From contig CM065882.1 of the NCBI GenBank assembly GCA_033439255.1, forward strand, positions 1,054,001-1,118,000: DNA of 64,000 nucleotides, given 5' to 3'. Made by a program: the position numbers and the translations under genes. Source of the DNA: Hericium rajendrae (Eukaryota > Basidiomycota > Agaricomycetes > Russulales > Hericiaceae). Of this stretch, positions 20,574-32,740 are shown piece after piece. Every line of letters starts with the position of its first letter. Position 1 is the stretch's first letter. Under the pieces are notes generated by a model that had not been told where the DNA came from, ran no database searches, and worked only from the letters and a program-made list of their open reading frames with translations.

Positions 20574-23500
20574 TCCTTTTTGCGAGCAAGCAAGTAGACA
20601 CCCTAGATGTTAAGACTAAGGTTGGAGAAATTGCCTTTCATCCAATGGGATGTGGTATGAATAATCGCAACTACATCTTCAGCATGCAAATCATCCTGAA
20701 TCACCTTGACCTCAGAATGCGTATGAGCTTTACCGAACAAAAGAGATGGATCTCCTCGGTCAACAGATCCTCCATCACCAATACGCTTGTAAAGTGCAGT
20801 GTAGTCCCACACTGGAACTGTATAACAAAAAGACAGAGTTAGTTGATAGAAACAACAAGATAGATGCACTTACCATCATAGGACACCAGAATGGCTCTCT
20901 TACTCATTCCTTTGATCCCCATCTTGAATGTGGCATCAGTCCCTGTAGCCTGAGAAGCTAGGCTAACATTGGACCACTTGTCTCGTGACTTGGAAGATGG
21001 AGTGGCCAACTCCTTGGAGCCTAATGTATAGTTCCACTTAGTATTGCAGGTTGATAAAGATAATGTGCAAAACTTGCCGGATGACCGAGATTTCTTTTTG
21101 AAGGAAGAAGGTGCAACCGGACTCATCGCAGTTGAAAAAGGAAGCGCATTGTCCATGCAGTATATGCTTAGCTTGGACTTCTGAAAGACCAGGCCGTAGA
21201 ATGCCAAAGCCCTTTCCCATTCCATGCTCAAGGGAGAGACATAGAGCTCTTTGATCTGACATCCATCTAAAATAAGATAGTCAAATTGCATACAAGAGAT
21301 GATAACAATAAAGAACATACTGCTTTCCAGCACCCATGCATTGGCTAGATGAGAATCTACAACAAATCCAACAGTGAGACACAAGGCTGTGCTTTTATTT
21401 CCATTCTTGAATGCAATAGCATGGCCGGTGCCTAAAGGCATAGCAACAAAGTCACTTGGATCTGCACGAGAGGGATTCATCAAATTCAAAGATCGGTTCT
21501 CCTGAAATGTGATAATCTGAAAGAGATAGCTGTGCACATACCCTATTAATATATTGTATGATGAAATGAGTTGAACAATAAACTTACTCGAGTGTAATGT
21601 TACCGTAGGCATCATCTGTCAGACGACTAACTGCGTAGGTCATGACATCTACACTGCCACCAATCAGACTAGTAGATGTGCTATAAGAAAAAAGAGTCAT
21701 AAGTCATTCTGAAAAGCTTACAACAAAAATCAAGTGTACTTACGATTCCTTAGAATCGTTTACTCTAACCCACTTTTCAACTCAAAAAAGATGACACCCA
21801 GCCAATGTAATGCCTTTTATAGTAATAATTTCTCACATCTTAAAGTAAGGTTGTAGGTTCGATTCTGGCAATTGTCATTCTTGTGATTTTAAATGTTTCT
21901 GAGAGATATCAGTCTACTAAATCAAATTCAATTAGTGTTAAACTATATGCATATGTAAATTAATGCTAGTCTTATTAGAACTGAAAGGTTTTAGTATAAG
22001 AAAGTGCAAACTTGTTGAGATAACAGATATTTAATAGGATATTCTGCACCTTGTCATTGATGTAAGTTAGTGTGGTTTATGATAATATGATAAAGGCATA
22101 TTTTACCTAGTCAGAACATTTTTTTTTATGAGAATAGGTTCAGAAATGACTGAGATATGAGCAAATCACTTCAAAAGATACCTTTGAGGAGAAGATCATA
22201 GTGATTGCATCGTAGCGGAGCAATGAGTGGTGCTATTTACACGCTAAAGATACCGTTGGAAAGGTCTTATTCGTACCTTTCCAACGGTATATTATAGAAG
22301 ACGATCGGGTAAGTATTGAGAAAACGCGGTAGCGATTACTGAAGGGTTGATATTAGAGGTAGGAACAAACTTGTTGAGGCCATATCTTTTTATCGACTCA
22401 CCCAATTGTAGTGTACCTAGCGTCGTTGAAAAGGTATAATGGAGATCTTTCTGACGCAATCAAGGGACCAATGATATCTCCAGTACTTAAGGAGGTACAC
22501 TCAGATTATCACAAAACCTCCTATTTGACTAGTTTCAAGGTCTTACATAATCCGCAGCACGGGCAAAATGACATACTCCCGTCCCATGACATCATGAGAG
22601 GGACGGGAGTACGTCATTTTGCCCGTGCTGCGGATTACATAAGCAATTTATAAGCAGGAAAAAATCGAAAAAATCATTCAAGTCTAGAGGCAAATCATCA
22701 AATCATCTGAGAATAGACACATACTGAGTAGCATAAAAAATCAGTAAAAATCGTGTTAATATGGCCATTGATAGTACTATTCAGAAACACTTGGGTTGAT
22801 GTTTATAGCTAGAGAATTGACAGAGATATAGCCAATTTACTGATTCAGGCCCTTAGAAGGTAAAAATAAAATCAATCTAGGCAACATACAACAGTTGACA
22901 GACTTTCAAAGGTCACACTTATGTAGTACTTCATAAATGTAAACACAATTTTTGAGAAGTCACGTGCAACAGCGAGCCTGACCAGGCTCGCTGTTGCACA
23001 TGACTATTATTTTGTCATTAGTTCAACTCTTGCTGGTAACAAAGTTTAAAAATAAGAGATAAGTGTAAAACAATATACTTTGAAGATGGAGATCTTTGCA
23101 GCATTACAATACTAGTATATTCAATTCTCTGTTATCTTATTAATTCTGTGAGAATAACACTACAAAGTTAGAACAATTCAAAAGGAATCGTATTGCCGTG
23201 CAGAGCATCGGCCCTCTTCCCCCAAGTTTAGAGGTGGAAGTTGTTTGTAAAACATTGTCATAAGAGGATCAATCAACATAGCGATGGTGACATTGCAGCC
23301 CTCTGGAATTCTAAAAGAAGAATGATTTAGTATTCCGATAGATGTGACAATAACATACAGATTGTTGTCCATCACATCCAAGTCAATGTTGTCTTGATTC
23401 TCTTTGTTTTCATCTGTGCTCTTCTGCACATCATCAGAAACTATTGCATCTGTAGTGTCAGCAGCTTCGTCATCTAAAAAGACATCCTTTGATCTATAAT

Positions 23501-24231
23501 GTGTAGGCAAATCAGCAATCATTCTATAGATAAAACTGTACGACATATGTCTTCTGAGGATTAACCTCCTTAATCGAAAATGGACTGCCAAGTACAATTA
23601 TAAAGCTAAGCAAGCTTGGACTATGCATGTGAAGAATGCAATAAAATCACATACTCATCATTGGATACCAAAGTATGCTCTTTTCTGCAAAGACAACAAT
23701 ATCAAGAAAGCAAATGTGAAAAAAAATATATACATACTTCTCGTTCATCTTCTGTTTCTTTGGGGCAGAAGCAGTTCCATTATTGTTAGTCGTTTCTGAT
23801 GTTTTGCGTAAGCTGAGAGGCTCTCTTATTCTTATGTTAATGCATATCTGAACAGTAAAAGATAAAAAAACTCACTGATCTGCTTTAGCCATCCGTTTAA
23901 AACATGTAGTCAATGGAGTCTGCAACTCTGGCCTACACATAAAATGGTCAGAAAAGTATGAAACAAAATCCCAAAAAGATAAGGGTACTCTTCATCGGAC
24001 TCAAATGCTGGCTCTTCCAAAGCTCTCTTCCTACTGTCAACAGCATTAGCCCAATCATATAATTGCACAAAATAAAGACATACGAGTTCATAGAACCTAG
24101 TGAGCTAGCCAGAGATGACATTCGGCTGAGTCCCTTGGGAGCTGAAGGTTGAACGGTCATCTTGGGCTTATGAACAGGGGTGGAAGAAAGAGCAAGGACC
24201 TTGTCCTTGTTGCTGCGAGACCGAGTATCCA
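20574..24231 (-). pseudogene. Multi-exon gene of unknown function, paralogue of the gene at the left edge
   Basis: Reading right to left it starts with ATG near 24231 (MDTRSRSNKDKVLALS), a basic serine-rich N-terminus. About eight short exons follow, with GT-AG introns of roughly 50-60 nt, including an acidic stretch (DENKENQDNIDLDV near 23390). The conserved end has SDPSLLFGKAHTH-like sequence and DVVAIIHTTSHW, closing with GVYLLARKKED and a TAA near 20574. I do not recognise the family. A TAG at 20603-20605 replaces a Gln codon found in the left-edge paralogue, and a 1.5-kb element (21740-23226) sits at an exon edge, so it is probably not functional. Exon limits are approximate. Confidence 0.5.
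21740..23226 (+). mobile_element. Helitron-like element B (complete, 1.5 kb)
   Basis: From TTACGATTCCTTAGAATCGT to CTTCCCCCAAG. Same family and layout as A and C but in the opposite orientation, with the 90-bp palindrome (22552-22637), the 47-bp hairpin (22962-23007) and the ACCGTTGGAAAGG hairpin (22252-22290). It is flanked by C on the left and T on the right with no duplication, inside the unknown minus-strand gene. Confidence 0.85.
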
Positions 24232-24284
24232 TGATGAAAAAAGGTATAAAAAGAGGATAATAGACGTGCAATAAGACAAATGAA

Positions 24285-25508
24285 GTGCCAGCAAAGATGC
24301 AGAAGAACAGTGGGGCAGCAAATGCTGAGGCAAAGCGATTGAACTGCTCTCTTCTTATATAAAATGAGGATAGGAGTTTAGGGCAGGTGTAAATCTGACT
24401 TAGACCTCAAGTCATACTTTGTGAATGCACGGATGAAGGATGCAATTGGAAATATTATGATAGAGATCGTGCTTACATCTAAATTTGTGTAGTCCCTTAT
24501 CAAATCGGTCTGACAGATCTTTGGGGTATGGTGACGTGTCAAGTAGTAACTGAATATCCAAAACAAATAAGAATTAGCAAGATGCAGAGCAAGATGAACA
24601 AGAGAATTGGAACCTGAGATCTACAAAATGCTTTAGCGTTGGCTCGAAGTACGGTAAAAATACATATGTTCTTAAGATGTTTGTAGCCGACATTGGAAAT
24701 GTAAAATATAAAATTTCAACTGAACAACAAAGTGTTAGGCATAATATGAAACTTTTGATGGTTGATTCGGAAGCAATATGTTCTAGGCAAGATTCGCAAA
24801 GTAGCTGAGCCTTAAGCGAGCTTAAGAAAAGATGACACGTATCATTGGACCTGAAGCTTTGGAACAAACATAAAACACAGAATGCCCATTGGATCAGAAG
24901 AGTGACAACCCACAATGAAATTTCAAGAGAGCAATTGAAAGAAGCAGGGGACAAAGTGCTAGCCTGGCATAGCATGAAACTGTTGACGGTTGATTCAGAA
25001 GCAATATGTTCTAAGTGAGATCTGCAAAGTAGCTGAACATTAAGCAAGCTTAAGACAAGATGACATGTACCATTGGACCTGAAGCTTTGGAACAAACATA
25101 AAACACAGGATGCCCATTGGACCGGAAGAGGGACAACTAGCAATGAAATTTCAAGAGAGCAATTGAAAGAAGTAGTGAGCAAAGCGCTAGGCATAACATG
25201 AAGCCATTGACCGTTGATTCAGAAGCAATATGTTTTAAGCAAGATCTTTCGAGTAGCCAAGCCTTGACCAGACTTAAGCGGAGATGACACCAAGAAATCT
25301 GGATCACAAAGGATTATTGAAATTGAAATTGTTGAATCATAATCTTGATACATTTGAAAATAAGCCCGCACCTTACTATGTTCACAAAGAACATAGACCA
25401 GATTGTGCTGCTATGAATCTAGATGATCTTGTTGTTAATGCTGACCAATAGAAAAAACAGAGTCAGAATCAGACCACATCGTAATTTTGAATGCTCCGGT
25501 CCATCCTT
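24285..25508. repeat. Divergent intergenic region with about 230-bp tandem repeat
   Basis: Between two divergent genes. Units starting near 24735, 24967 and 25190 (GGCATARYATGAARC...) repeat with a period of 224-232 bp, about 2.6 copies. Each contains GGTTGATTCRGAAGCAATATG and CATTGGACCTGAAGCTTTGG. The minus-strand frame across it (to 25194) only reflects the repeat. The region probably holds both promoters. Confidence 0.6.
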
Positions 25509-25866
25509 TACAGTTCTGCCGTCCTGTCCTATCTTTCTTCTTTTCCCCCCTCTAAGGATTGTTTTCATTATCCATACATTCTACGCATCATTTAAGATGT
25601 CTATACCTTTGATTGAGTTTTTAGACAAGCCAGATTGCCGTAAGTGATTGGTGTTTTGTCTCTGTATAGTTTGTTGAATAAATACTATTCCTTTGCAGTT
25701 CTGCCGTCCTATCCTATCTTTCTTCTTTTTCCCCCTCTAAGGATTGCTTTCATTATCCATACATTCTACGCATCATTTAAGATGTCTCTACCTTTGATTG
25801 AGTTTTTAGACAAGCCAGATTGCCGTAAGTGATTAGTGTTTTGTCTCTGTATGGTTTGTCGAATGA
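25509..25866 (+). repeat. Tandem duplication of promoter and first exon (2 x about 187 bp)
   Basis: 25509-25676 and 25696-25863 are nearly identical: pyrimidine-rich CTTCTTTTCCCCCCTCTAAGG, then ATG and 14 codons (MSxPLIEFLDKPDC), then a splice donor GTAAGTGATT. Two alternative starts (25595 and 25782) would therefore code for almost the same first exon. Confidence 0.8.
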
Positions 25867-27032
25867 ATATGTAGGAGCACATTTTATGAAGATCAGTGAT
25901 GATGCTGTAAAGCAGTTACCACATCATCTTCAACTCAGCAATATGTCTGATGTGCGTATTCATACCTTACTATTGTTAGAATTCAGCTAACTAGCTTTGT
26001 TAGATGAAGTTCTTGAGAGAGAACTATGTTGCACATAAAGCCGTAGATGGATCTGCAAAGGTTGTGTTGCGAAACTCGGATCCTGATGTGGAGATGGAGG
26101 AAGCAGTCTGAGAAGGACAAGGTGTCTTGTTAGACTATGACTTACCACCAATTTTGGATCGCAACAGGTGTGTTATTATCTGCTTTTGTCGTCTTTCTCT
26201 TTGCTTAAACATATATGACAGTCTATCTATGAAGATCATTTGGGTGAAACAGAGTGTTCGCCTACTAGGAATAGGATCTCCTCTCTTTGATCAATCAGTT
26301 GCTGGTGTTGCAGCTATCTATCGTCTCATAGATAGCATCTATTCGGTGAAGGGTCTCAGACCATGGGTTCCTGATCAAGTTGAGAGTCATGCAAGCCTTA
26401 GCTTTGCCAACCATTACATCACTCCTCTTTCACTTGTCAACGGCTCAAGTCCTGTACCCTTTGGGGATGTTGTGGATCCACAAAGCATCTTGCTACTGGC
26501 CACATCCACTGCAGGTGCTCATCTTGATGATAATAAGGTTGAGTACTATGAAAGAAAGTGAAACAGCATGTACGTCAACTCTATGCTGACTCTTGTATTG
26601 TATTTTACTAATGTTAAAACCTCTAAATCTTCTGATTATCACTATATCACTATTGATCCAGCCATCATTCGACCTGGTCAGATTGTTCAGGTGCAAGTGT
26701 CTTTTGTTACGGTACCTCTGTCTGGAAAAAAAGGGTTGTATCAGATGGCATGCAAGTTGCGATCTGTAGCTATTCTTGATCATCAATTGCAAGAGGTAAA
26801 TTTGTTTGTATCTTTGTATAGATGACACTTACAGATAGATTGTTACTAGGCCTATGATATGCAAGCATACTCTATTGAGTTTCAGAAGAAGGCATCTCCT
26901 CCAAAGGTATTGAAAAGGTGCATTGGATATGTGGTCTCAGTTGACGCTATGTCAAGAGAGGTGAAGAAGACAAAAAGCATGGTCGTAGAAGGCTTAGAGG
27001 ACACCTTTATGCAAGATTCTAGTTCTGCGTAG
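25782..27032 (+). pseudogene. Multi-exon gene of unknown function
   Basis: Exons: ATG 25782-25823; about 25874-25951; 26005-26168 (MKFLRENYVAHKAVDGSAK); then 26220-26560, including GSPVPFGDVVDPQSILLLA; then about 26610-26797 with RPGQIVQVQVSFVTVP; last exon ending in TAG near 27030. Introns are GT-AG and about 50-60 nt. One TGA lies in frame at 26109-26111, probably from CGA, so the gene may be dead; otherwise it looks well kept. The family is not recognised. The GQIVQVQVSF...LRSVAIL segment loosely resembles the end of the genes at 1-129 and 20574-24231; an OB-like fold is a guess only. Confidence 0.5.
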
Positions 27033-27155
27033 ATCAATATTGTTTGTTGTGAAGTATTTTTTTTGAATTGTCTGTACGTGTGATATCTATTCAATATTTC
27101 ATTCCATCCATCTGTTACAAGTTACTATAAGACAGATTAAATCAGAGTTGATCAC
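27033..27155. other. Short convergent intergenic gap
   Basis: AT-rich, between the 3' ends of two convergent genes; no distinct feature visible. Confidence 0.4.
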
Positions 27156-28204
27156 TTATAAATATATAAGACATCTTACCAACTGCTCTAATCCAAAGTT
27201 CCACAGTCGAGATACTTTACATAAAGTATGTTCTAGCATAATAGGATCAAACACCATCTTCTCTTTCTCTTCTATAGTCAGCCGTGCATCTAGAAAATGA
27301 AATGGCAAAACAAATGCATCTTTGATGACCATCTTGTTTTTCTCCTTAGGATAGATCAATTGTAATTTTGCCAGGCCTTTCAGTGCCCCTGCTTGGATCT
27401 CTGATATAAGTTCACCCATATCATACTCTGATGGCATATCAATGACATCTGTATAAGCATAGTCTGTAGTGAGAAGATAAGCCACAAGTAGTCCAAAGCC
27501 ATAGAACATGACTTCATTTGTTTTTGACTTTTTGTTTTTGATGCACTTGTAAAATGCTGCAAAGGAGCAATGTGCTGTTCTTTTCACCAAATTCTTCTAT
27601 TCTATGTTTGCTGCCCTCCAATATTTCTCTGCATGTTCAACGCTATGCTGGGTTGGACAACCATAAGCTGTGGTGTTGCAGAAATAATTTGAGGATTTAC
27701 TGGATTTAAGGCTGTCATAACAGGCTGACCAGTCTTCTAAGTCTGAAAACATGGCTTTTTGATCCAAGACAAACTGGCAACCATAAGTGATGCCATGGAA
27801 GATCAGAGCACTGAAAAATCCAGCTTGAGAGTGAACATTTGTTGACGAAAAAGGAGTATCATCTTCTCTCATCCTCACAAGGCTTGGTGCACGCTGACGA
27901 AAGAAAAGATAATGGTCAAGTTGTGTAGCCATTTTTGTGAGGAGGGCATGATGTTCTGGAGGTGCACATTCTAGATCACCTGTAAAGGACAGCTCATTAT
28001 CCAAGGAACATCTATCCAGGAAGAATACAGCTGCATGCAGAAACTTTAAACATTTTGTGTAGCCAAGTGGAGGATGAGAAAATAGAGGAGGATGTGGTGA
28101 AGGGGAATGTCTCTCTTCAGACTGACTAGCAGTAGAGGGAATTGGCAAGGTCTCAATATGTTTATGAGCATCTTTGTTGAAACCAGAATATTGATCACAA
28201 ACAT

Positions 28205-29188
28205 CATCAGGAAGGTTGACAACTTTCTGATTGACCTGATAATTTCTAACCCTACTGACAGCTTCTGATTGACCTGATCCACCTGAAAGCAATCTTGAGA
28301 AGCAAATATCTGATCAGACTTTTACATTCAAGAAAAGACATTTATTGTCAGATATATAAGTTTTTAATCTCTAACTAATAGATATATCAAAATCTTTGAT
28401 ATCTGAAATTTTTGAAAATCTGAGAGTGTCTGATTTCAAATCTGGAGGTCAAATATCAGTCAGATGGATCAGATAGTGTCAGACACCATCAGATGCTCTC
28501 AGACAGTTGCAGATAATTTTCAGATATTTGACCTCCAGATTTGAAAAAATTCTCAGATCAGACACTCTCAGATTTAGAAAATTTCAGATATTAGAGATTT
28601 TGTTATATCTATTAGTTAGAGATTACAAACTTATATATCTGACAATAAATGTCTTTACTTAAATGTAAAAGTTTGATCAGATATTTGCCTGTTAAGATTG
28701 CTTTCAGGTGGATCAGGTCAATCAGGAGCTGTCAGTAGGGTTAGAAATTGTCAGGTCAATCACATCAGGAACCTTCAAAACTTTCTGTTTGACCTGCGAG
28801 ACATCTGACAGTGTCTGCATGACCTGCAGCAGTTGCATCAGACACATCAGATACTCTCAGACAACATCAGCTACTCTCAGCTAGCTGCAGAATATTTGAC
28901 CTCAAGATTCAAAAAAGTATCAATGCAGAATGCTCACAGATTGATCAGAACTGATCAGATTTATGTAAATTTTAGATATTGAAAAGTTTGTTGCATCTAA
29001 TGATTAGAGTTGGATGACTACTATATCTGCCAATAGTTATTGATTTCAAAATATAAAAGCTCTGATCAGAAATTGATCTCTAATTAGAGCCTGCAGCTGG
29101 ATCAGGTCTTGCAGTTGATCAGACTCTGCAGGGTCCATCAGAAAGTTTTGAAGGTTCCTGATGCAGAAAGTTGTCAACCTTCCTGATG
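28205..29188. mobile_element. CATCAG element (584-bp subfamily) in an exon of the TET/JBP-like gene
   Basis: Flanked by AT at 28203-28204 and 29189-29190. Removing the element and one AT restores the minus-strand frame as MMSIND-VCDQYSGF, so the 2-bp duplication is firmly supported. It is itself split by a 401-bp relative at 28763-29163. Confidence 0.9.
28763..29163. mobile_element. CATCAG element, 401-bp subfamily
   Basis: CATCAGGAACCTTCAAAACT to AGTTTTGAAGGTTCCTGATG, with CA at 28761-28762 and 29164-29165. The empty sequence GTCAAT-CA-GAAAG is seen in the sister host elements. Same length as and nearly identical to 52321-52721, so recently mobile. Rich in TCTGA/TCAGA; no ORF. Confidence 0.87.
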
Positions 29189-30514
29189 ATCATTGATGGA
29201 CATCATGAGTTTATGCTCCTCCGTGTCTGGTATGACAATAGCATGATGAGATAGCCAAGTTGAAAAATGTTGTAAATCATCTTGAGATACTAAGCATCAT
29301 AGCTTTTTCTTTGCCACCATTGGACTAAATCCACAGAAGAGAACAAAAGTCTTTTCCAAGTAAAGAATCTCTATCCCTGTTTATCATGATGAGATATTAT
29401 AAAATATTACTATTGATATATAAACATACCTGCAATAGAGACTAGATTCTGTACAAATACTGCTTGAGCAACAGCATGAGGAGAGACAGTTTGATCAGGA
29501 TTTAACCATTGTCCTAAAGTCATTCATAAAGATTGGTGAAGAAAGTGTTTTCGAGGGCTAAAGTCAACAGAGCTGAGATCATTGCGACAAGGTGGGAGAC
29601 AGATAACACTGGGCACAGTAGAAAGATTTGAAGTAAAATGGGATGGTGTCAGAGTGATATTGCATGAATTAGTTGCATTAGCAGCAGCCAACAATATTCG
29701 CCCAAGCTTCACAATCCAGTTTTCTTCATCCTCAGCATGGACATTCAAGACTTGATCTGCATAGTAGCTTGCAATATGATCAATCCATAGCCATGCTGTC
29801 ATATGAGACATTATAACTATAAATTGATTGCAATGAGTGTCTAGAGATTGAAGTGCAATGTTATGAAGAAGATCAGATATGTTTTGTAGGCCTTTCTGAA
29901 CTGAAGGTAAAGGATCCAGACATCCAGGAGTGCATTTTTTAATAGCTGTTGCCATGTTGCTGAGGCTGATATGTATAGATGGCCCCACAACATATCTAGA
30001 GGAGGATGCAGGAATGGAGTTCCTATGAGTAGAGAGTGCTTCCAAGTCATTTTTGAGTGATTCTACTGAAAAGTATTCTGCTCTTGATGAAGTTAGACTC
30101 ATATTGTTAACTAAAAAAAAATCTCCATATATTTCTATCGTAAGATAGAAGAAAGCAGAATACCATCTCTATCATCAGATTCTTTTGAGGAAAGCATATC
30201 TTTAAAGCACTCTTGGCTCCAAGATAGAGTCTTCTCCACATTTGCAAGGCTTTTTTGTACTTGATCAGCACTGTTCTCCTCTTCTTGTTCATCTTCATTT
30301 TTCTGTTCTTTATCATCATGTTGTTCATCTTCATCTTGCCACTGATCTTCATCTGAAGCATCTCTCATTTCTTCATCTTCATCTTGGTCTTTATCTGATC
30401 TCATACTACATCAGTACTCTTACAAACTATCTGGCCATACCTGATTGCGCCTGGGAGCAACATTCAGACACATCAGGCAATCATGCAGGGTATAGTACCA
30501 CAGATACAATCAGA

Positions 30515-30690
30515 TTTATATCTGGTCTCAGATTTTACTTCTAATCTCAGATTTATGTCTGGCTCCAGATTTTATGTCTAGCTCCAGATTTCATGTCTGA
30601 CTCCAGATTTCATATCTGCTTCAGATTTTATGTCTGGCCTCAGATTTAAAGCTGATAGCAGCTTTAAACCTGATAGCAATTTTAAATCTG
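30515..30690. repeat. About 20-bp tandem repeat
   Basis: Roughly eight imperfect units of TCTGGCTCCAGATTTTATG, drifting into CTGATAGCAGCTTTAAA units at the end. Each contains CAGATTT, the motif that dominates this transposon family. Confidence 0.75.
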
Positions 30691-30779
30691 ATATCAAACA
30701 TTGAATTTATGCTTTTCAATCAATTAATATATCTATAGACTACACAAACATCATATCAACTACATAAGTAATCATTCTA

Positions 30780-31690
30780 ATCTCAACTACAAAAAAAAAG
30801 CAAAAAGGCTTCAAATATAACAACATCAGGCTGAAAAACATAACAAAGATTATAAGACTTATCTTAGAACTACCAAAAAAGTAAAACAAACTACAAAAAA
30901 TAAACATTACAAAGATAAGAAAAAGCGAAAATTGATTAAAAAGATAACAACACTTACCTTATAATGACTACAAAAAAGCAAAAATAAATCTGAAAGACTA
31001 CAACTTTATTAGTCTTAACAAGATAACAAAGATAACAAAACTTATCTTAGAAGTGTAGTCAAGACTACAAAAAGCGAAAATATACTAGAAAGATAACAAT
31101 ATAGATGTAAGGAACATAAGAAAGATAACAAAGCTTACCTTAAAAGTATACCAAAGTGTACAAAAAGCGAAAATGTAAGAAAACATAACAAAACATAACT
31201 TACAATGATAAGAAAGACTACAAAAAAGCGAAATATAGTGAAAAGGTTACAATATTAGTGTAAGCAACATAAGAAAGATAACAAATCATACCTAAGAAGT
31301 ATAACAAAGACTACAAAAAAGCGAAAATGAACTAGAAAGATAACAACATCAGTTGTAATAAGATAACAAAGATAACAAAACTTACTTTAACAATGTAACA
31401 AACACTACAAAAAGCAAAAAGATAACAACTTAAAAGGTAACAAACCTTACCTTACAGTTATAGCAATGACTACAAAAAAGCGAAAAGTGTACAAAAAGAT
31501 AACAACATTAGTTGTAGTAAGATAACAAAGATAACAAATGCTTACCTTAGAAGTGTAGCAACACTACAAAAAAGCGAAAATAGATCAGAAAGATAACAAA
31601 GTCAACAATACTTATCTTAGGAGTAGTAGTCACATAACTACAAAAAAGCGAAAATGAAGTCAAAGGTAACAAAGATAACAAACTTACCTT
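30780..31690 (-). repeat. Tandem array of about 11 micro-exon/micro-intron modules
   Basis: On the minus strand the units follow a fixed pattern. A donor-like GTAAG or ATAAG (for example at 31687, 31615, 31545, 31451, 31385, 31138 and 30957, minus-strand reading) is followed by 45-75 nt of T-rich sequence ending TTTTCGCTTTTTTGTAG (acceptors at plus positions about 31638, 31564, 31470, 31405, 31310, 31218, 31064, 30968, 30891 and 30787). Then come 18-22 nt such as TGTTGCTACACTTCTAAG, and then the next donor. Average period is about 82 bp. Intron size and signals match those of the real genes here. The 'exons' contain stops, so they are not coding. The array has the same sense as the host gene. 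Confidence 0.7.
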
Positions 31691-31819
31691 CAAGAGCAGA
31701 GATGATGGTGGTTGCAGAGAGAGAGGTATTTCGGAGCAAACTCGTCTGATATGTCTTTTAATCGGAGTTTAAATCAGCCACATAGCCACAATTGAACAAA
31801 GACATATGATCTGGCGCTT

Positions 31820-32740
31820 GTAGCTCGCTCAATTTGTATCCGATTTCGACGTTCTTAGATGCGTTCGAAAGGTCTTTTCAACCGCTTTCCAACGAGCCTT
31901 TATACGCCATGTTATGTGCAAAACTCGTGGAACGCGGTGCATTTTTGTTTTGGAAGAAGATTGAATGATATCTCAGTCAATTCTGGGCGCTTTTTCTCGA
32001 TCTTGGATGCATTGGAAAGGGATGAATAATCGCTTTCCAACAATACCTCATAGACTGTGTCATGTGAAAATTTCATAAGATGCAATTCATTTTTGTTTTC
32101 GATCTTCTGAGAAGAAGATAGAGGGGTACCTTGCTCAATTTGTATCCGATTTCGACGTTCTTAGATGCGTCGGAAAGGTCTTGTCAGCCACTTTCCAGCA
32201 AGCCTTTATACACTGTGTTATGTGCCGAACTCATGGAATGCAATGCATTTTTGTTTTGAAGGAAGATTAAATGATATCTTAGTCAATTTTGGATGCTTTT
32301 TCTCGATCTTAGATGCATCAGAAAGGTGTGAAAAATAGCTTTCCAACAAGCCTTCATAGACTATGTCATGTTCAAAATTCATAGGATGCAATCCATTTTT
32401 GCTTTTGATCTTCTAAGAAGAAGATAGAGCAGTATCTCATTCAATTCACATCTGCATCTGATTTCAATGTTCTTAGATGTTTACAAAAGATATTTTCAAT
32501 GGCTTTCCAACAAGCCTTTATATGCTATGTTATGTGCAAAACTCATGGAATGTGATGTAGTTTTATTTTGAAAGAAGATTGAATAATAATATCTTAGCCA
32601 ATTCTAAGTGTTTTGTCTAATCTTAGATGCATTGAAAAGGTCTGATTTACCGTATTTCAATAAGATCTTGTACAGTCTGATATCTGCAAAACTCATTTGT
32701 GCAGGACCATTTCTGCTTTTGATCTTAAACTAGAGATCTT
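31820..32740. repeat. 306-bp tandem repeat, three diverging copies
   Basis: GCTCAATTTGTATCCGATTT recurs at about 31826 and 32131 and, degraded, near 32437, a spacing of about 306. Each unit has two halves built around GCTTTCCAACxAGCCTTTATA. Divergence rises from left to right. Confidence 0.75.

Noticed and set aside
24574-25194. A 206-codon minus-strand gene with repeats (HIASESTxxSF)
   Set aside because: The frame spans a 230-bp DNA tandem repeat whose length is not a multiple of three throughout; no start context, introns or relatives visible.
31820-32740. A CRISPR-like array
   Set aside because: The period is 306 bp with diverging units and no short repeat-unique spacer pattern; the organism is eukaryotic.
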